DNA from: Petrimonas sp. IBARAKI
Lineage (GTDB): Bacteria; Bacteroidota; Bacteroidia; Bacteroidales; Dysgonomonadaceae
Direction of reading: 5' to 3'
DNA: 64,000 nt
Assembly (NCBI GenBank): GCA_002356435.2
Contig: AP018040.2
Coordinates: 1,116,001-1,180,000 of the forward strand
The translations under genes and the position numbers were made by a program. The notes beneath the pieces were generated by a model. The model made no database searches and had not been told where the DNA came from. It saw only the letters and a list, made by a program, of their open reading frames with translations. Shown here piece by piece: positions 16,353-26,300 of this stretch (within the stretch, counting starts at the first letter, position 1; the number at the start of each line of letters is the position of its first letter).

Positions 16353-19274
16353 TTAAATTTCCACTTCAATAAATTTCACTTCATAAGGTTTTAACCGGAT
16401 GGCTGATATCGGTTGTCCGGTTCTCTCTCCCAGGGAATTAATTTCGGTTACTTTTTTTATGGTTAGGGTTTGATCAGCGGGTGACAGCTTAATATCGGCC
16501 GGCAATCCTTCGAGTTCACGTAAATGCAGTATAATCGATTTTTTGTGAAAGGACGGGCGGATATTTATTACCAAGACGTTTTCGGGGCCATCGATTTTTA
16601 ATGTTCTGAGCGATGCATTGCATAATTTGTTCTCTCCTGCGGGAAGGGTTCTGGTGGCAAAAGGATTTCGTTCTCCCCATGCGAATTTTGTAGCAAAAGC
16701 GTTGGTGGTATCGTTTGTAGAGGTAAGTTGATAACTCCAGCTAAAAGTTCCTTCCTGGTAAGCCCTGAAATTCGTAAACCAGTAATTGTTCATTACCCAG
16801 GAATAGAGCCAGGGAAGTCCTTGTTTGGGATAGCGTTCGAATTTACCCATGTTGAAATCGCTGAATTGCCACAGGGGAACTTCATTACTGACAACTACCA
16901 CCTGGCCTTTGCTGCTCCGAACGGAAACGAAGTTTTGGGCGACATTCCAGTCGGAAGAAGAGCCCGGAAGCTGCTGGCCCTGGGTTAATATGCCTCCGGT
17001 TGTTTCGAACACAATTTTAGCCTCCGGTAAAGAAAAGGGAAAAGCTATGTACAATGCTTCGGGATCGGTGATTATCTCCTTATGTGCACTGTATTTAAAT
17101 TCTATTTTTCGGGTATTGCGGTAAAGCCTTATTTCAAGTTCCAAGCCCTTTGTTGCTCCTTCCCCAGCGCCGCTGAATCCCGGCATGTCTGAAAATATTT
17201 TTATGCTTTCCCAAATAGTGCCCTGCACACCTTTTTCCACACTGATGTGGTCGCTCACGGCCCGGTGGAATGGGGGGGTGTCGCGTTTTTTGGATGTTTC
17301 CCTGATGGGTTGTCCCAAATGGTAGGGGTTGTTGCGGTCAACCAATTCGAGACGAAGCTCCTTGTCGAAAAGGCTTTTAACCGCACCGGTCTTTTTGTCC
17401 ACTTCGATCCGGTAAAACCCGTTCTCCATAATTTCGGTTCCAGGAAGTATTTCTGGTGACAATAACTCGTCTGTTGTGCTGATTTTTAATGCTTTATAAC
17501 CCAGTGCTGGGACGTCTTTTACTTCAAGCATCCAGTAAGCGCCCTCAGCCCTTTTTTTAACCAACTGGACAGGGACTTTCTTTCCTGTAGAAACATCCGT
17601 TATGCTGGCCTTTTTTTCGGGAGGCAATACCTCTGAATCGATGAAAAGTTCTACAGATCCTGAGCGGTCCCACCCCAAGGGATTGATAATGTAAATGACG
17701 GGAAAATTTGCTTTGTGCAAATAGGGTTGCAACCTGGCCAAAGCTTCTTCCTTCATCAGTGTTTCTTTTTTTACAGCCTCCCAGGCGTAGGCTCCTTTTT
17801 GCAGCCATTGCTTAACCGAATTTTCGGAAAATGGAGATTGAATACTTTCGGCTGCTCCAACCGTATGTTCATCAAAGAAAATGATATTTTCCTTGATGTG
17901 CTCGATTTTTTTTTCAATTTCAGGCGATAGTTCGCCATCCAGCAGTGTAACCATGGCCAATAACCCTTCGTCTTGCTGGATGGCGTTCTGTGTTTTCCTG
18001 ATTTCCGCTGTTTCACGGGAAATAGAGCCGAAGCCATCCGTCCACCAATCGAGCCAGGCATTTCTGTAAACCGGCAACTCTTCGGCATGATTTTCCTCAA
18101 CATATTCCATAAACTCACTGGCTACGGCTAGTTTTAGTTTAGGAAATTCGTGGGTGGAGTTCCATTCTTCAACAAATTTGCAGGCGGCAGTGGAAGGTGG
18201 GGCATTATCAGTAAAATAACCTGAGAACTGGATACCTATCCGGTCGAACGGATAGCCTTTTTTTTCCAACTCTGAAATACCCCAGATCATATGGGTGAAA
18301 TCGATGTCTTCTTTTTCGATGTTGTAAAAATTGCCGGTCATGTAGTGTTCACCCCTGAAAGCCAATAACCTTTCCCCGGATGGCGCTTCCCACCAGAAAC
18401 AAGTGGGTATATCAAACGGCCTTATTGATCTTGTTTCGTTTATGCCCATGATAAGGTATTTTACTCCGGTATTTTTAAAATAATCGGGCATGCACCACGC
18501 TATTCCGTTTACATCGTTTTGCATGGCTGTTTTAACCTGAATTCCTGAATTTTTAATCTCTCTAAGAGGCTGTAAGAAATCGAACAGCGAATTTTCATCG
18601 GCTATTTCTGACATATTCGCGAACATGCCGGTCACTTCTATCCTCCCTTCCCGTATCCGTTTCAATAACCGCTTGATCTGTGATCCAGGCCTTGTACGGA
18701 TATATTCACGGGCCACCCACGATGATTCACACGTCCACCTGAACCTGGCCTCATCCGGCAAATTATCGGTCTGGTCGCAGTAATCCAGCGCATAATCGAT
18801 GTAGCGCATCTGTTCGGCAAGTATCTCGGATTGCGGGCGAGTATACCCGATATCTGTATGGGAATGCTGGACAAGGTAGATGGTCCATTTCTTCTGAGGA
18901 GGTATAAGAACAACCTTGTGTTGCATCGCATTTCCATCGTTAACCGTTGTTTCAAGGGTAATCTCTTCAGGCTTGCTTACGGCAGGAAATGTCAGCAAGA
19001 ACTTATTAAACCCTTTCCTCGTGTCCGAAGCTAATAAATTTTTACCGCCGTATCGGAAAATGATTTTCCCTGCGTTTTCCGAAGTATAGCCTGCGATAAC
19101 TTGCTGATAATTTTGTCCGTTTTCGCTAAAGAGGACCGGAGTATTCATGAAAATAACCTGCTCTTGCTGATTGCCCTGTGCGTAGAGTCCCTCAACAACA
19201 AAGAAGGGCAAAAGAAAATATAACAATACTTTTCTGCAATATGTCTTATCGTAGAATTTGTAAATTGGATTCAT
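16353..19274 (-). CDS. Divergent GH38-like glycosidase, secreted
   Basis: This 973-residue protein has a signal peptide ending near 'EGLYAQG', then about 100 residues of beta-rich sequence absent from the other GH38, then a GH38/57-type N-terminal domain. The zinc site reads 'QHSHTDIGYTRP' (His139, Asp141). The segment aligned to the nucleophile loop reads 'MQNDVNGIAWCMPDYF' (Asp254 candidate) in place of the usual W-x-x-D-x-FG. 'FDEHTVGAAESI' may supply a later His. The fold and metal site are kept but the substrate pocket is different, so linkage or even sugar specificity may differ from true GH38 alpha-mannosidases. It is the first enzyme gene after lacI (15 bp). Confidence 0.8.
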   Translation of the reverse strand: MNPIYKFYDKTYCRKVLLYFLLPFFVVEGLYAQGNQQEQVIFMNTPVLFSENGQNYQQVIAGYTSENAGKIIFRYGGKNLLASDTRKGFNKFLLTFPAVSKPEEITLETTVNDGNAMQHKVVLIPPQKKWTIYLVQHSHTDIGYTRPQSEILAEQMRYIDYALDYCDQTDNLPDEARFRWTCESSWVAREYIRTRPGSQIKRLLKRIREGRIEVTGMFANMSEIADENSLFDFLQPLREIKNSGIQVKTAMQNDVNGIAWCMPDYFKNTGVKYLIMGINETRSIRPFDIPTCFWWEAPSGERLLAFRGEHYMTGNFYNIEKEDIDFTHMIWGISELEKKGYPFDRIGIQFSGYFTDNAPPSTAACKFVEEWNSTHEFPKLKLAVASEFMEYVEENHAEELPVYRNAWLDWWTDGFGSISRETAEIRKTQNAIQQDEGLLAMVTLLDGELSPEIEKKIEHIKENIIFFDEHTVGAAESIQSPFSENSVKQWLQKGAYAWEAVKKETLMKEEALARLQPYLHKANFPVIYIINPLGWDRSGSVELFIDSEVLPPEKKASITDVSTGKKVPVQLVKKRAEGAYWMLEVKDVPALGYKALKISTTDELLSPEILPGTEIMENGFYRIEVDKKTGAVKSLFDKELRLELVDRNNPYHLGQPIRETSKKRDTPPFHRAVSDHISVEKGVQGTIWESIKIFSDMPGFSGAGEGATKGLELEIRLYRNTRKIEFKYSAHKEIITDPEALYIAFPFSLPEAKIVFETTGGILTQGQQLPGSSSDWNVAQNFVSVRSSKGQVVVVSNEVPLWQFSDFNMGKFERYPKQGLPWLYSWVMNNYWFTNFRAYQEGTFSWSYQLTSTNDTTNAFATKFAWGERNPFATRTLPAGENKLCNASLRTLKIDGPENVLVINIRPSFHKKSIILHLRELEGLPADIKLSPADQTLTIKKVTEINSLGERTGQPISAIRLKPYEVKFIEVEI

Positions 19275-19289
19275 AAGTAGATCAGTTTC

Positions 19290-20297
19290 TTAATTCATAT
19301 ACATGAGTTCAGTATCAAACACACATTGTTTTATTGTGTCTGATCCCTTGATTTGTTCCATAAGCACGTCGACCGCTTTTTCCCCCATTTTTTTTATGGG
19401 TTGTTCAATGTAAATGATGGGAATATTGGCGATAGCGAAAGAGTCAATCTTATCGAAGCAGACAACTTCCATGTCTTCAGGAATTTTAATGGCATTTTTA
19501 TACATATATCTCACACCGGTAATAAATACCTTCCGCGAACAGAAAAACACGGCATCAATTTTTTCCGGATAATTCTTTAGGTCATGGATAGCCAGTTTGA
19601 TCTCTTCCTCCTGATCCTGATAATTGATGTTTTTAATCAGGTTGGAATCCAGTAATTTATACTTGCTCAGCGTATCTGTACATCCCCGCCGCCTTTCGGT
19701 TAAGGCATTTACATCAAAATCATAACAAACAACGGCAATCTTCTTTAACCCTTTTTTTATCAGATGCTCCGTGGCTTTTGCCGATACGTTGTAATTATCA
19801 ACTATGACGTAGTTGGCTTCGAGGTTGGGATAAAAACGATCTACCTGTACCAGGGGGATGTGCCTTCTCGTAATTTTCTCAGCAATCTGCCGTCCATTAT
19901 CCACGGGAACAAATATAATGCCGTCAACCTGTTTGTTCAGCAATGTAGTCACCGCATTACTGAATTCATCCAGGCTTTCATTTGTGTTCGTCGTAATCAC
20001 CGTGTAACCGTATTTCTTTGCCTGTTCTTGTATGTGGAAAGTCAGGTTCCCAAAAAACTCGTTGGAAATATCCGTGACAATCACTCCTATAGTCATGGTT
20101 TTGCCGGTACTGAGGCTTCGCGCTATTTCATTGGGTTGATAGTTCATTTCTTCAGCCGTTTCTTTCACTTTCTTACTCATCTCGTCGCTTATACGACTCC
20201 CTTCCGCTTTTCCGCTCAATACCAATGAAACCGTCCCTTTCGAAACGCCTAGTTTATCAGCAATATCCTGTATGGATACTTTCTTCTTTTTTTTCAT
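19290..20297 (-). CDS. LacI-family transcriptional regulator
   Basis: This 335-residue regulator has an N-terminal LacI helix-turn-helix ('SIQDIADKLGVSKGTVSLVLSG'), a hinge helix ('NYQPNEIARSLSTGKT') and a periplasmic-binding-protein-like sugar sensor domain ('IGVIVTDISNEFFGNL', 'VDGIIFVPVDNG', 'AVFFCSRKVFITG'). It heads the ten-gene mannosidase operon and probably controls that operon and itself. A near-palindrome with central AACCGGTT lies 14 bp before its start codon and is a plausible operator. A ligand such as mannose, fructose or a phosphate ester is likely from context but not shown. LacI control is less common for susCD-type loci than hybrid two-component or ECF systems. Confidence 0.9.
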   Translation of the reverse strand: MKKKKKVSIQDIADKLGVSKGTVSLVLSGKAEGSRISDEMSKKVKETAEEMNYQPNEIARSLSTGKTMTIGVIVTDISNEFFGNLTFHIQEQAKKYGYTVITTNTNESLDEFSNAVTTLLNKQVDGIIFVPVDNGRQIAEKITRRHIPLVQVDRFYPNLEANYVIVDNYNVSAKATEHLIKKGLKKIAVVCYDFDVNALTERRRGCTDTLSKYKLLDSNLIKNINYQDQEEEIKLAIHDLKNYPEKIDAVFFCSRKVFITGVRYMYKNAIKIPEDMEVVCFDKIDSFAIANIPIIYIEQPIKKMGEKAVDVLMEQIKGSDTIKQCVFDTELMYMN

Positions 20298-20310
20298 GTA
20301 CCTTTATTGC

Positions 20311-20322
20311 TAAACCGGTTAA
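20311..20322. promoter_or_regulatory. Candidate LacI-type operator upstream of lacI
   Basis: TAAACCGGTTAA pairs at 10 of 12 positions and has the perfect core AACCGGTT (20313-20320) with the central CG typical of LacI/GalR-family operators. It lies 14-25 bp before the lacI start codon, where a bound repressor would block its promoter. I saw no second copy in the susC upstream region. Confidence 0.45.
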
Positions 20323-20466
20323 CTAACGTTTTATAAAAAATCTTTACGAAGATAAATAAATATTGAAGTAATTCTTCCAGAATACTTTGTTTTTATATTT
20401 AATTAACATTGCAATTGTGCCTAAAAATAGGCTCCGATGATACCGATAGCTTCACGACCGTTTTTT

Positions 20467-20506
20467 ATACAACAACACCGCGGACTTATTCGCGGTGTTG
20501 TTGTAT
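20467..20506 (-). terminator. Perfect 16-bp hairpin at the end of the susCD operon
   Basis: ATACAACAACACCGCG (20467-20482) and its exact complement (20491-20506) form a 16-bp stem with an 8-nt loop. It lies just after the stop of the surface lipoprotein gene and before the lacI promoter region. There is no strong U-tract on the minus strand, so it may act as a terminator, an RNA 3'-end stabiliser, or a partial block between the two operons. Confidence 0.65.
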
Positions 20507-20518
20507 TTATGCTTTCCC

Positions 20519-21697
20519 CTACTTTATTACGGTAAGGTGAGCATACTGGTTCCCAATTCTGTATTCGAACGAAACGGACTGGTTTGGAGTTACGCCGGTA
20601 ACCATAATCATTCCGTAATATACATCGGCTGGATTTGGACCGGTTACCGCTTTGAATATGTATACGCCCTGTCCTGAAATAGGATCCAATGTGTTGGCTG
20701 GCGTTCCACTTTCAAATGCAGCAATTGCCGTATTGGAATTATTGAGCGCGTACATTGCAGTTGTAGAAGGCACAAACTGTATGGTTTTGCCGGCAGCCAG
20801 ATATGCTGAACCACCTTTAAGCATCAGGGAACCTTCAATAGCAATCAGGGCCATGGGGTCGTTTGCAGGAACAGCTGCGTTTATAAGCAGGTTTCTACCT
20901 GCCGAAGAACCGCCCAGTGTGAGTGTGGCCGATTTTTTCAGGTAGAAATAGGGATCTCTTACAATAACCGTTCTTTCAATTTTTTCCTGATAACTGCCTT
21001 GTGTAGCTGTAAAGGTGTAGAACATTGTATCGTTTTCGATAACAAAGTCGGTTCCCGCAATAGGCACTAGATAAGGCTGTGTAGCGCCCGAGAAAGGAGA
21101 TCCTGTTACATCAATCCAGGTCCCGTTGGTGCCGTTTTTTCTTTTTACTTCAACATTTCCAGTGAATGTGCCTTCTTTGGGGGTTACATTTACATTGAAA
21201 TAGGCTACTTCAGCCGTACGGGCAACCTCAATTTCCTTACCGGACACTGTGGGTTTCGATACCGTCATGGCGTTGGTCATGTCCACTCGTTGTTTTGCAT
21301 AATCGGTAGCTCCGTTAAACATAACCATGACATAATCGCCCACCCCTTTCAGGTTCGCCTGATCCCGGGTATAGGTTACAGATGCCTTCAGGTCGCTTCC
21401 GACCGTAACATCCTTTTGAGTGTTTGCCAGGGGAAGCAACTGTTTTGTTGTCCCGCCTTCGGGAGGTGTTTGTAATTGCAGCAACTCCACTTTCATCACA
21501 TCGCCGGCTTTAGCTGTTGCAAATGTGGCGGTAACCGTGAAAGAGTTATCGATAGAGCTTATTCCGGTCGTTGTGGTGCTTGACACTCCGGTCCAGATAA
21601 TGTTCCCATTTGCGTCAGTGGGTATTTCATATACATTGTCCTGACCACAACTGATGATGAATATGACGGCAAAAAGAGTTAAAATATATTTTTTCAT
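20519..21697 (-). CDS. Surface lipoprotein in SusE/F position (putative glycan-binding)
   Basis: This 392-residue lipoprotein has lipobox 'IISC' (Cys17) followed by 'GQDN', lacking early positive charges, which fits surface export in Bacteroidota. The body is beta-rich with Ig-like repeats ('NSFTVTATFATAKAGD', 'GNVEVKRKNGTNG', 'SVSFEYRIGN'). I do not recognise a named family. As the third gene after susC-susD (27 bp gap) it takes the place of SusE/SusF-type glycan-binding proteins, so capture of the target mannoside at the cell surface is inferred. No catalytic signature is visible. Confidence 0.7.
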   Translation of the reverse strand: MKKYILTLFAVIFIISCGQDNVYEIPTDANGNIIWTGVSSTTTTGISSIDNSFTVTATFATAKAGDVMKVELLQLQTPPEGGTTKQLLPLANTQKDVTVGSDLKASVTYTRDQANLKGVGDYVMVMFNGATDYAKQRVDMTNAMTVSKPTVSGKEIEVARTAEVAYFNVNVTPKEGTFTGNVEVKRKNGTNGTWIDVTGSPFSGATQPYLVPIAGTDFVIENDTMFYTFTATQGSYQEKIERTVIVRDPYFYLKKSATLTLGGSSAGRNLLINAAVPANDPMALIAIEGSLMLKGGSAYLAAGKTIQFVPSTTAMYALNNSNTAIAAFESGTPANTLDPISGQGVYIFKAVTGPNPADVYYGMIMVTGVTPNQSVSFEYRIGNQYAHLTVIK

Positions 21698-21724
21698 ACG
21701 TTTAAATTTTTCAAATTAATAAAA

Positions 21725-23371
21725 TCATTCCCCTTTCTGTAAGGGCAGCCATTCGAAATTCTGAGTACATTTTCTGTTGTTATCCAATTCGGTACCCGAA
21801 ACCGGAGACAGTAAATGTTTATTGCTAAACTCAAAGTTGAAATTTACAGGCTGGTGACCAACGAAATTTTCAATGCTGGTAAACTGGCCGCTTCCATCAA
21901 CCAGTGCTTTGCGGGTACGTCTCTGGTCCCACAACATCTTGTTTTCAAATACCAGTTCGTAAGCGCGTTCACTCATGATGTCGAGCAGGGTAAGTCCTTC
22001 CGCTGAAAAACTGGGTAACCCGGCTCTTGTTCTCACTTCATTGATCCCTTTTATAATATCATTGTCTGGGATGGATACTCCCAACCTGCTCAGGGCCCAG
22101 TTTACTTCCGTCTGCATCAGTAAAATATCGGCATACCGGTAGAGGTTGAAATTTAAGCCGGAACGAGCACTCCTCTTGATGGCGTCCTTATCGTAATATT
22201 TCTGCAGGTACCTGGTGGCAAATTTTGGTGCAGGGCTTTCGTTGGGATCGTATTTTGCAGCTTTTGTATCGCTGCTGTAAAAATATACTCTTTCCTGCAT
22301 ACGGATATCTGCCGGGTCGTACGAGTTCAGGTATTCCGTGCTGGGGATGAATGTCCCGGTTTCCACATCAAATACAGAAATCTGAAGGGATAAAGGTAAC
22401 GTATGAACGATCAGTCCGTTATCCCTGATGCCCGATGCATACTGGATCTGAAAAATTGCTCCTCCCTGATTGTCCATTTCCGGATTGTTCAAATCACTGA
22501 AATTCCCGATCGGATACTTGCCGTAAAGAAAATCCAGCTGGGTTTTGGCTTTCTGCAACAACTCTTTTGCACTTGGGGTATTTACTGGATATTCGGTCAT
22601 AGCCCAGCTCCCGGTTTCACACCATTTCTTTGTGGTGTCAGTCCTTGCTTCCTGGTAGGGATAACCGGCCATGGTCAGGTAGACATCCGCCAGTATTGCT
22701 CTGGCAACGTGTTTGGTAACCCGCCCGTCTGTTGATCGCGTATCTTGTAGATTACTTTCATTTACAGCGAATTCCAGATCGGGAACAATGATCTTGTCAT
22801 AAATATTTACCAGCGACGTACGCGGCTGTTGAGCATCGTTTACATTCTGCAAAACAGTCGTATTGGCTATGACATCGCCATACAGTCTTACCAGACAGAA
22901 ATAATAGAATGCGCGTAATGTGCGGACTTCACCCATATATTTTGACCGGTCGGCTTCCGGCATCTGCGTCACGCCCGGTAACATTTTTATGGCTAGGTTG
23001 GCATCCCTGACGCCTCTGTACCAGTTGTTCCATATGGTTGTAAAATATGGATGCGTTCCATCCATAATATCGGTTTCGTATTTCCAAAGGTCTGATCCCA
23101 TGTATTGTGCATACGCTTTTCCAGTGGGATATTCCAAACTTCCCGGGAGGCTGCTTCCCCATACGTTACCTCCGCCTGTCCAGTCGGGCAATGCCCTGTA
23201 GGCTCCTGTTGCCAGTGCAACGCCGCCGGGGATACTTGTGATCTGTGCTTCATCTGTCAATGTGCCGGTGGGATGTTCTGCCAAAAATTCATTACAGGAA
23301 AAGAACAATATCCCGGCCATCAACGTAATGAATACGTATTTTATATTGGTTGATTTTGTTTTCATATTCAA
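21725..23371 (-). CDS. susD: SusD/RagB-family nutrient-binding outer-membrane lipoprotein
   Basis: This 548-residue lipoprotein has lipobox 'FFSC' followed by 'NEFLAEHPTGTLTDEA', a typical SusD beginning. It has the TPR-like segments of the family ('YMGEVRTLRAFYYFCLVRLYGDV'-type helix, 'LLQKAKTQLDFLYGKY') and the C-terminal segment 'RRTRKALVDGSG'. SusD forms the lid on the SusC barrel and binds glycan at the cell surface. The first ATG (MNMKTK) has a second ATG two codons on. It is 15 bp downstream of susC, as expected for the pair. Confidence 0.93.
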   Translation of the reverse strand: MNMKTKSTNIKYVFITLMAGILFFSCNEFLAEHPTGTLTDEAQITSIPGGVALATGAYRALPDWTGGGNVWGSSLPGSLEYPTGKAYAQYMGSDLWKYETDIMDGTHPYFTTIWNNWYRGVRDANLAIKMLPGVTQMPEADRSKYMGEVRTLRAFYYFCLVRLYGDVIANTTVLQNVNDAQQPRTSLVNIYDKIIVPDLEFAVNESNLQDTRSTDGRVTKHVARAILADVYLTMAGYPYQEARTDTTKKWCETGSWAMTEYPVNTPSAKELLQKAKTQLDFLYGKYPIGNFSDLNNPEMDNQGGAIFQIQYASGIRDNGLIVHTLPLSLQISVFDVETGTFIPSTEYLNSYDPADIRMQERVYFYSSDTKAAKYDPNESPAPKFATRYLQKYYDKDAIKRSARSGLNFNLYRYADILLMQTEVNWALSRLGVSIPDNDIIKGINEVRTRAGLPSFSAEGLTLLDIMSERAYELVFENKMLWDQRRTRKALVDGSGQFTSIENFVGHQPVNFNFEFSNKHLLSPVSGTELDNNRKCTQNFEWLPLQKGE

Positions 23372-23386
23372 TGCAGTTTAATTGGG

Positions 23387-26300
23387 TTAGAAAGTAAGAT
23401 TAACACCGAATGAGTAATTCGACGGTCTCGGATACATGAAGAAGTCCATACCGGGTGTAATACTATCCATGTTATCGTTATCGCTACCTTCAGGGTCGTA
23501 GCCTGAATATTTGGTCAATAAGAAGAAATTGGAAGCATTCAGGTATATTCTCACCCTGCTGGCTCCGACTTTCTTCGTCATGTCCTGCGGGAAGGTGTAA
23601 CCCAGCGTCATCCCATCACCCCTGACAAAAGAAGCGTCTTCAATCCAACGGGTATCGGGATAAGTTTGGTAGTATGCACCGCCGTTTCCGGGACGAACCT
23701 GTGCCACCATCGTATTCTGATGGTCGGGGCGCCAGGCATCCAAGATGGATGTTTTTCCGTTGGCTAAGCCCTGACGGTCTTCTGAAGAGTGGTTGGTTCT
23801 GTTTTCCTTCTTGGCGCCGTAAGAAATACGGATGTCCAGGTTGAAGTCGATATTTTTGTACGTTACGCTGTTGTTAACGTTCATGTCCCAAATAGGGAAA
23901 GCGCTTCCCATAGGTATACCGTCTTCTACGAAACTGATTCTTCCGTCGTTGTTCCGGTCCTCGTATTTAACGTCGCCGGGAAGCATGCCGTAACGGGCTG
24001 CCAGGCTAGCTTCCTGAGTTCCGTAGGTTCCTAAACGGTTTAATCCGAAAAATTGAGCGACCGGCAAACCTTCCCTTAAAATGGTATTGGCTCCGCCTAC
24101 CCACCAGTTACGTAAGATGTCTGCTCCTGTCGGGCCCAATTGTTCAATGGTGTTGACGTTACGGGTGAAGTTGATGTCGCTGTACCAGTTGAAATTCCGT
24201 GTTTTCACGTTGTGGGTGCTCAATACGGCTTCAAATCCTTCGTTGCGTATTTTTCCGTAGTTCAACCGCACACTCCCCGTTGTGGTAGATTGTGGCAAAG
24301 GTACATCCAGCAACATATCCGATGTCAGCTTGTTGTAATAATCCAGCATCAGAGTGACTCTGTTGTCTGCAAACCCCAAATCGACTCCAAAGTTGTATTG
24401 TGTCGTTTTTTCCCACCTCAGGTCGGGATTTCCTACCGAGTTGGGCCACAGTCCGGGTTGTCCCGCATTTCCCAATACTACGTTTCCTGAGCCGATAAAG
24501 GTTTGTGTTACATAACTACCAATTTCCTGGTTACCTGTCTGGCCGATACTTGCACGGAATTTCAGGTTGGTCAGCCCGTTGATATTCTTCATAAACTCTT
24601 CTTCACTCATTCTCCAGGCCACTGAGGCAGAGGGAAAGAATCCGTATTTGGAGTTTTTCCCGAATTTGGAAGAGCCGTCATAACGTCCTGTAGCTGTAAA
24701 CAGGTATTTGCCCATAAAATCGTAATTCACACGGGCAAAATAAGAATTGAGTGAATTTTGGCGATCGCTGCTGCTTGGAGCAGGCCTCGTTGCCGTACCA
24801 ATCCCGATATTGTGCCAGCCGTAAAAGTCATCAAAGAAATGGTCGTTCCAAGTGGTCAGGTTCTCACCCGTAAATCTCGACCAGGATGCTCCCAGCAAAC
24901 CGGTAATTGTATGATCTCCGAACGTATTGTTGTAGTTGAAATAGTTTTCGTTTTGCCAGTAATAATTTTTAAATGCTTCCAGGTTTGCAGCACCTTGTGC
25001 CGAACGGGAAATTTTTCTGTTGGCATACCGGTAATATTTCTCTTCCAGAAGATCCATAGCAAAATTGCTTTTAAACGTCAGGTTTGGAGTAATCGTGAAA
25101 TTGAGGCTAAGAGCTCCGTTTACCTGCACGCGGCGTCTGAATGTTTCCACCCCGTTACTGATAGCTACGGGAGACTGACAGTCCACTTCTCCCATCGGGA
25201 AGTCGGCATTGGTTCCGTATTGTCCGGCATAAATTCCGTAGACTTCCGGGTCATCGGGATACTTGATGGGTAGCATAGGGTATGATTCGATAGCGGAACG
25301 TGCCATACCCCCGCTGAAATATGAAACGTCGTTGGTCCTTTCCTTACTTCTGTTCAGCGATAAGAAAGAGTTGATGTTGAACCAGTCGGTCAGTTTTACA
25401 TCTCCGGTGAGTTTGCCTGAAAAACGTTCGAAGTTTGAATTTAACAGCAATCCGTTGTTGTTTGAATATCCTAGGAAAGTGCCCAGTTTTACGTCTTTAT
25501 TCCCCCCGCGTATGGCTATCTGATGGTTGGTGGAAGTTGCCGGCCGGAAAGTTTCGCCCTCCCAGTCGTTCTCAAAACGCGGTTTGTAATAGTTTCCGTC
25601 GCGCCCCATCATTGGAATTGGGTATCCCCCCTGTGTTGTTTTTTCAAACAACCAAGGCATCTCGGAATAGGTCATGGAGCCTTTCCCCGGAGGCAGGATA
25701 GAAGCATCGTAAAGGGTTGACCAGTTAGGATTGGTAGCGTATTTGGATACATTCATATAGGCTTGCCTGATCACGTAGAAGAACTGTTCGTTATTCAATA
25801 CGTTCAACCTGCGTTGCATATAACTTTGTGTGACATAACCATCGTACGATACTATCGGTTTTCCCTCGACACCGCGCTTGGTGGTAATAATGATAACGCC
25901 GTTTGCGCCACGGGCACCATAAATAGCCGTAGCAGAAGCGTCTTTCAATACATCAATGGATTGAATTTCGTTTGGATTTAAAATGGTTAATGCATTGGTG
26001 ACGCCTACTACGTCATCTACCACAAAAAGCGGGTCGTTTCCCGAGTTGATGGAGTTCGTTCCACGGATACGGATCATGGGGATACCTCCGGGTGCTCCCG
26101 AACGTTCAATGATCTTTAATCCGGCTACCTTTCCCGAAAGAGCCTGAGCCACGTTGAATGCCGGCTTGTCCAGCAAGCGGGCTGCAGATACATTCTCGAC
26201 GGCACCGGTCAGGTCGCTTTTCTTCATGGTGCCGTACCCAACCACCACCACTTCTTCCAGTAATTCGGTGTCTTCACTTAAGGTCACCTGTATGGTTGTT

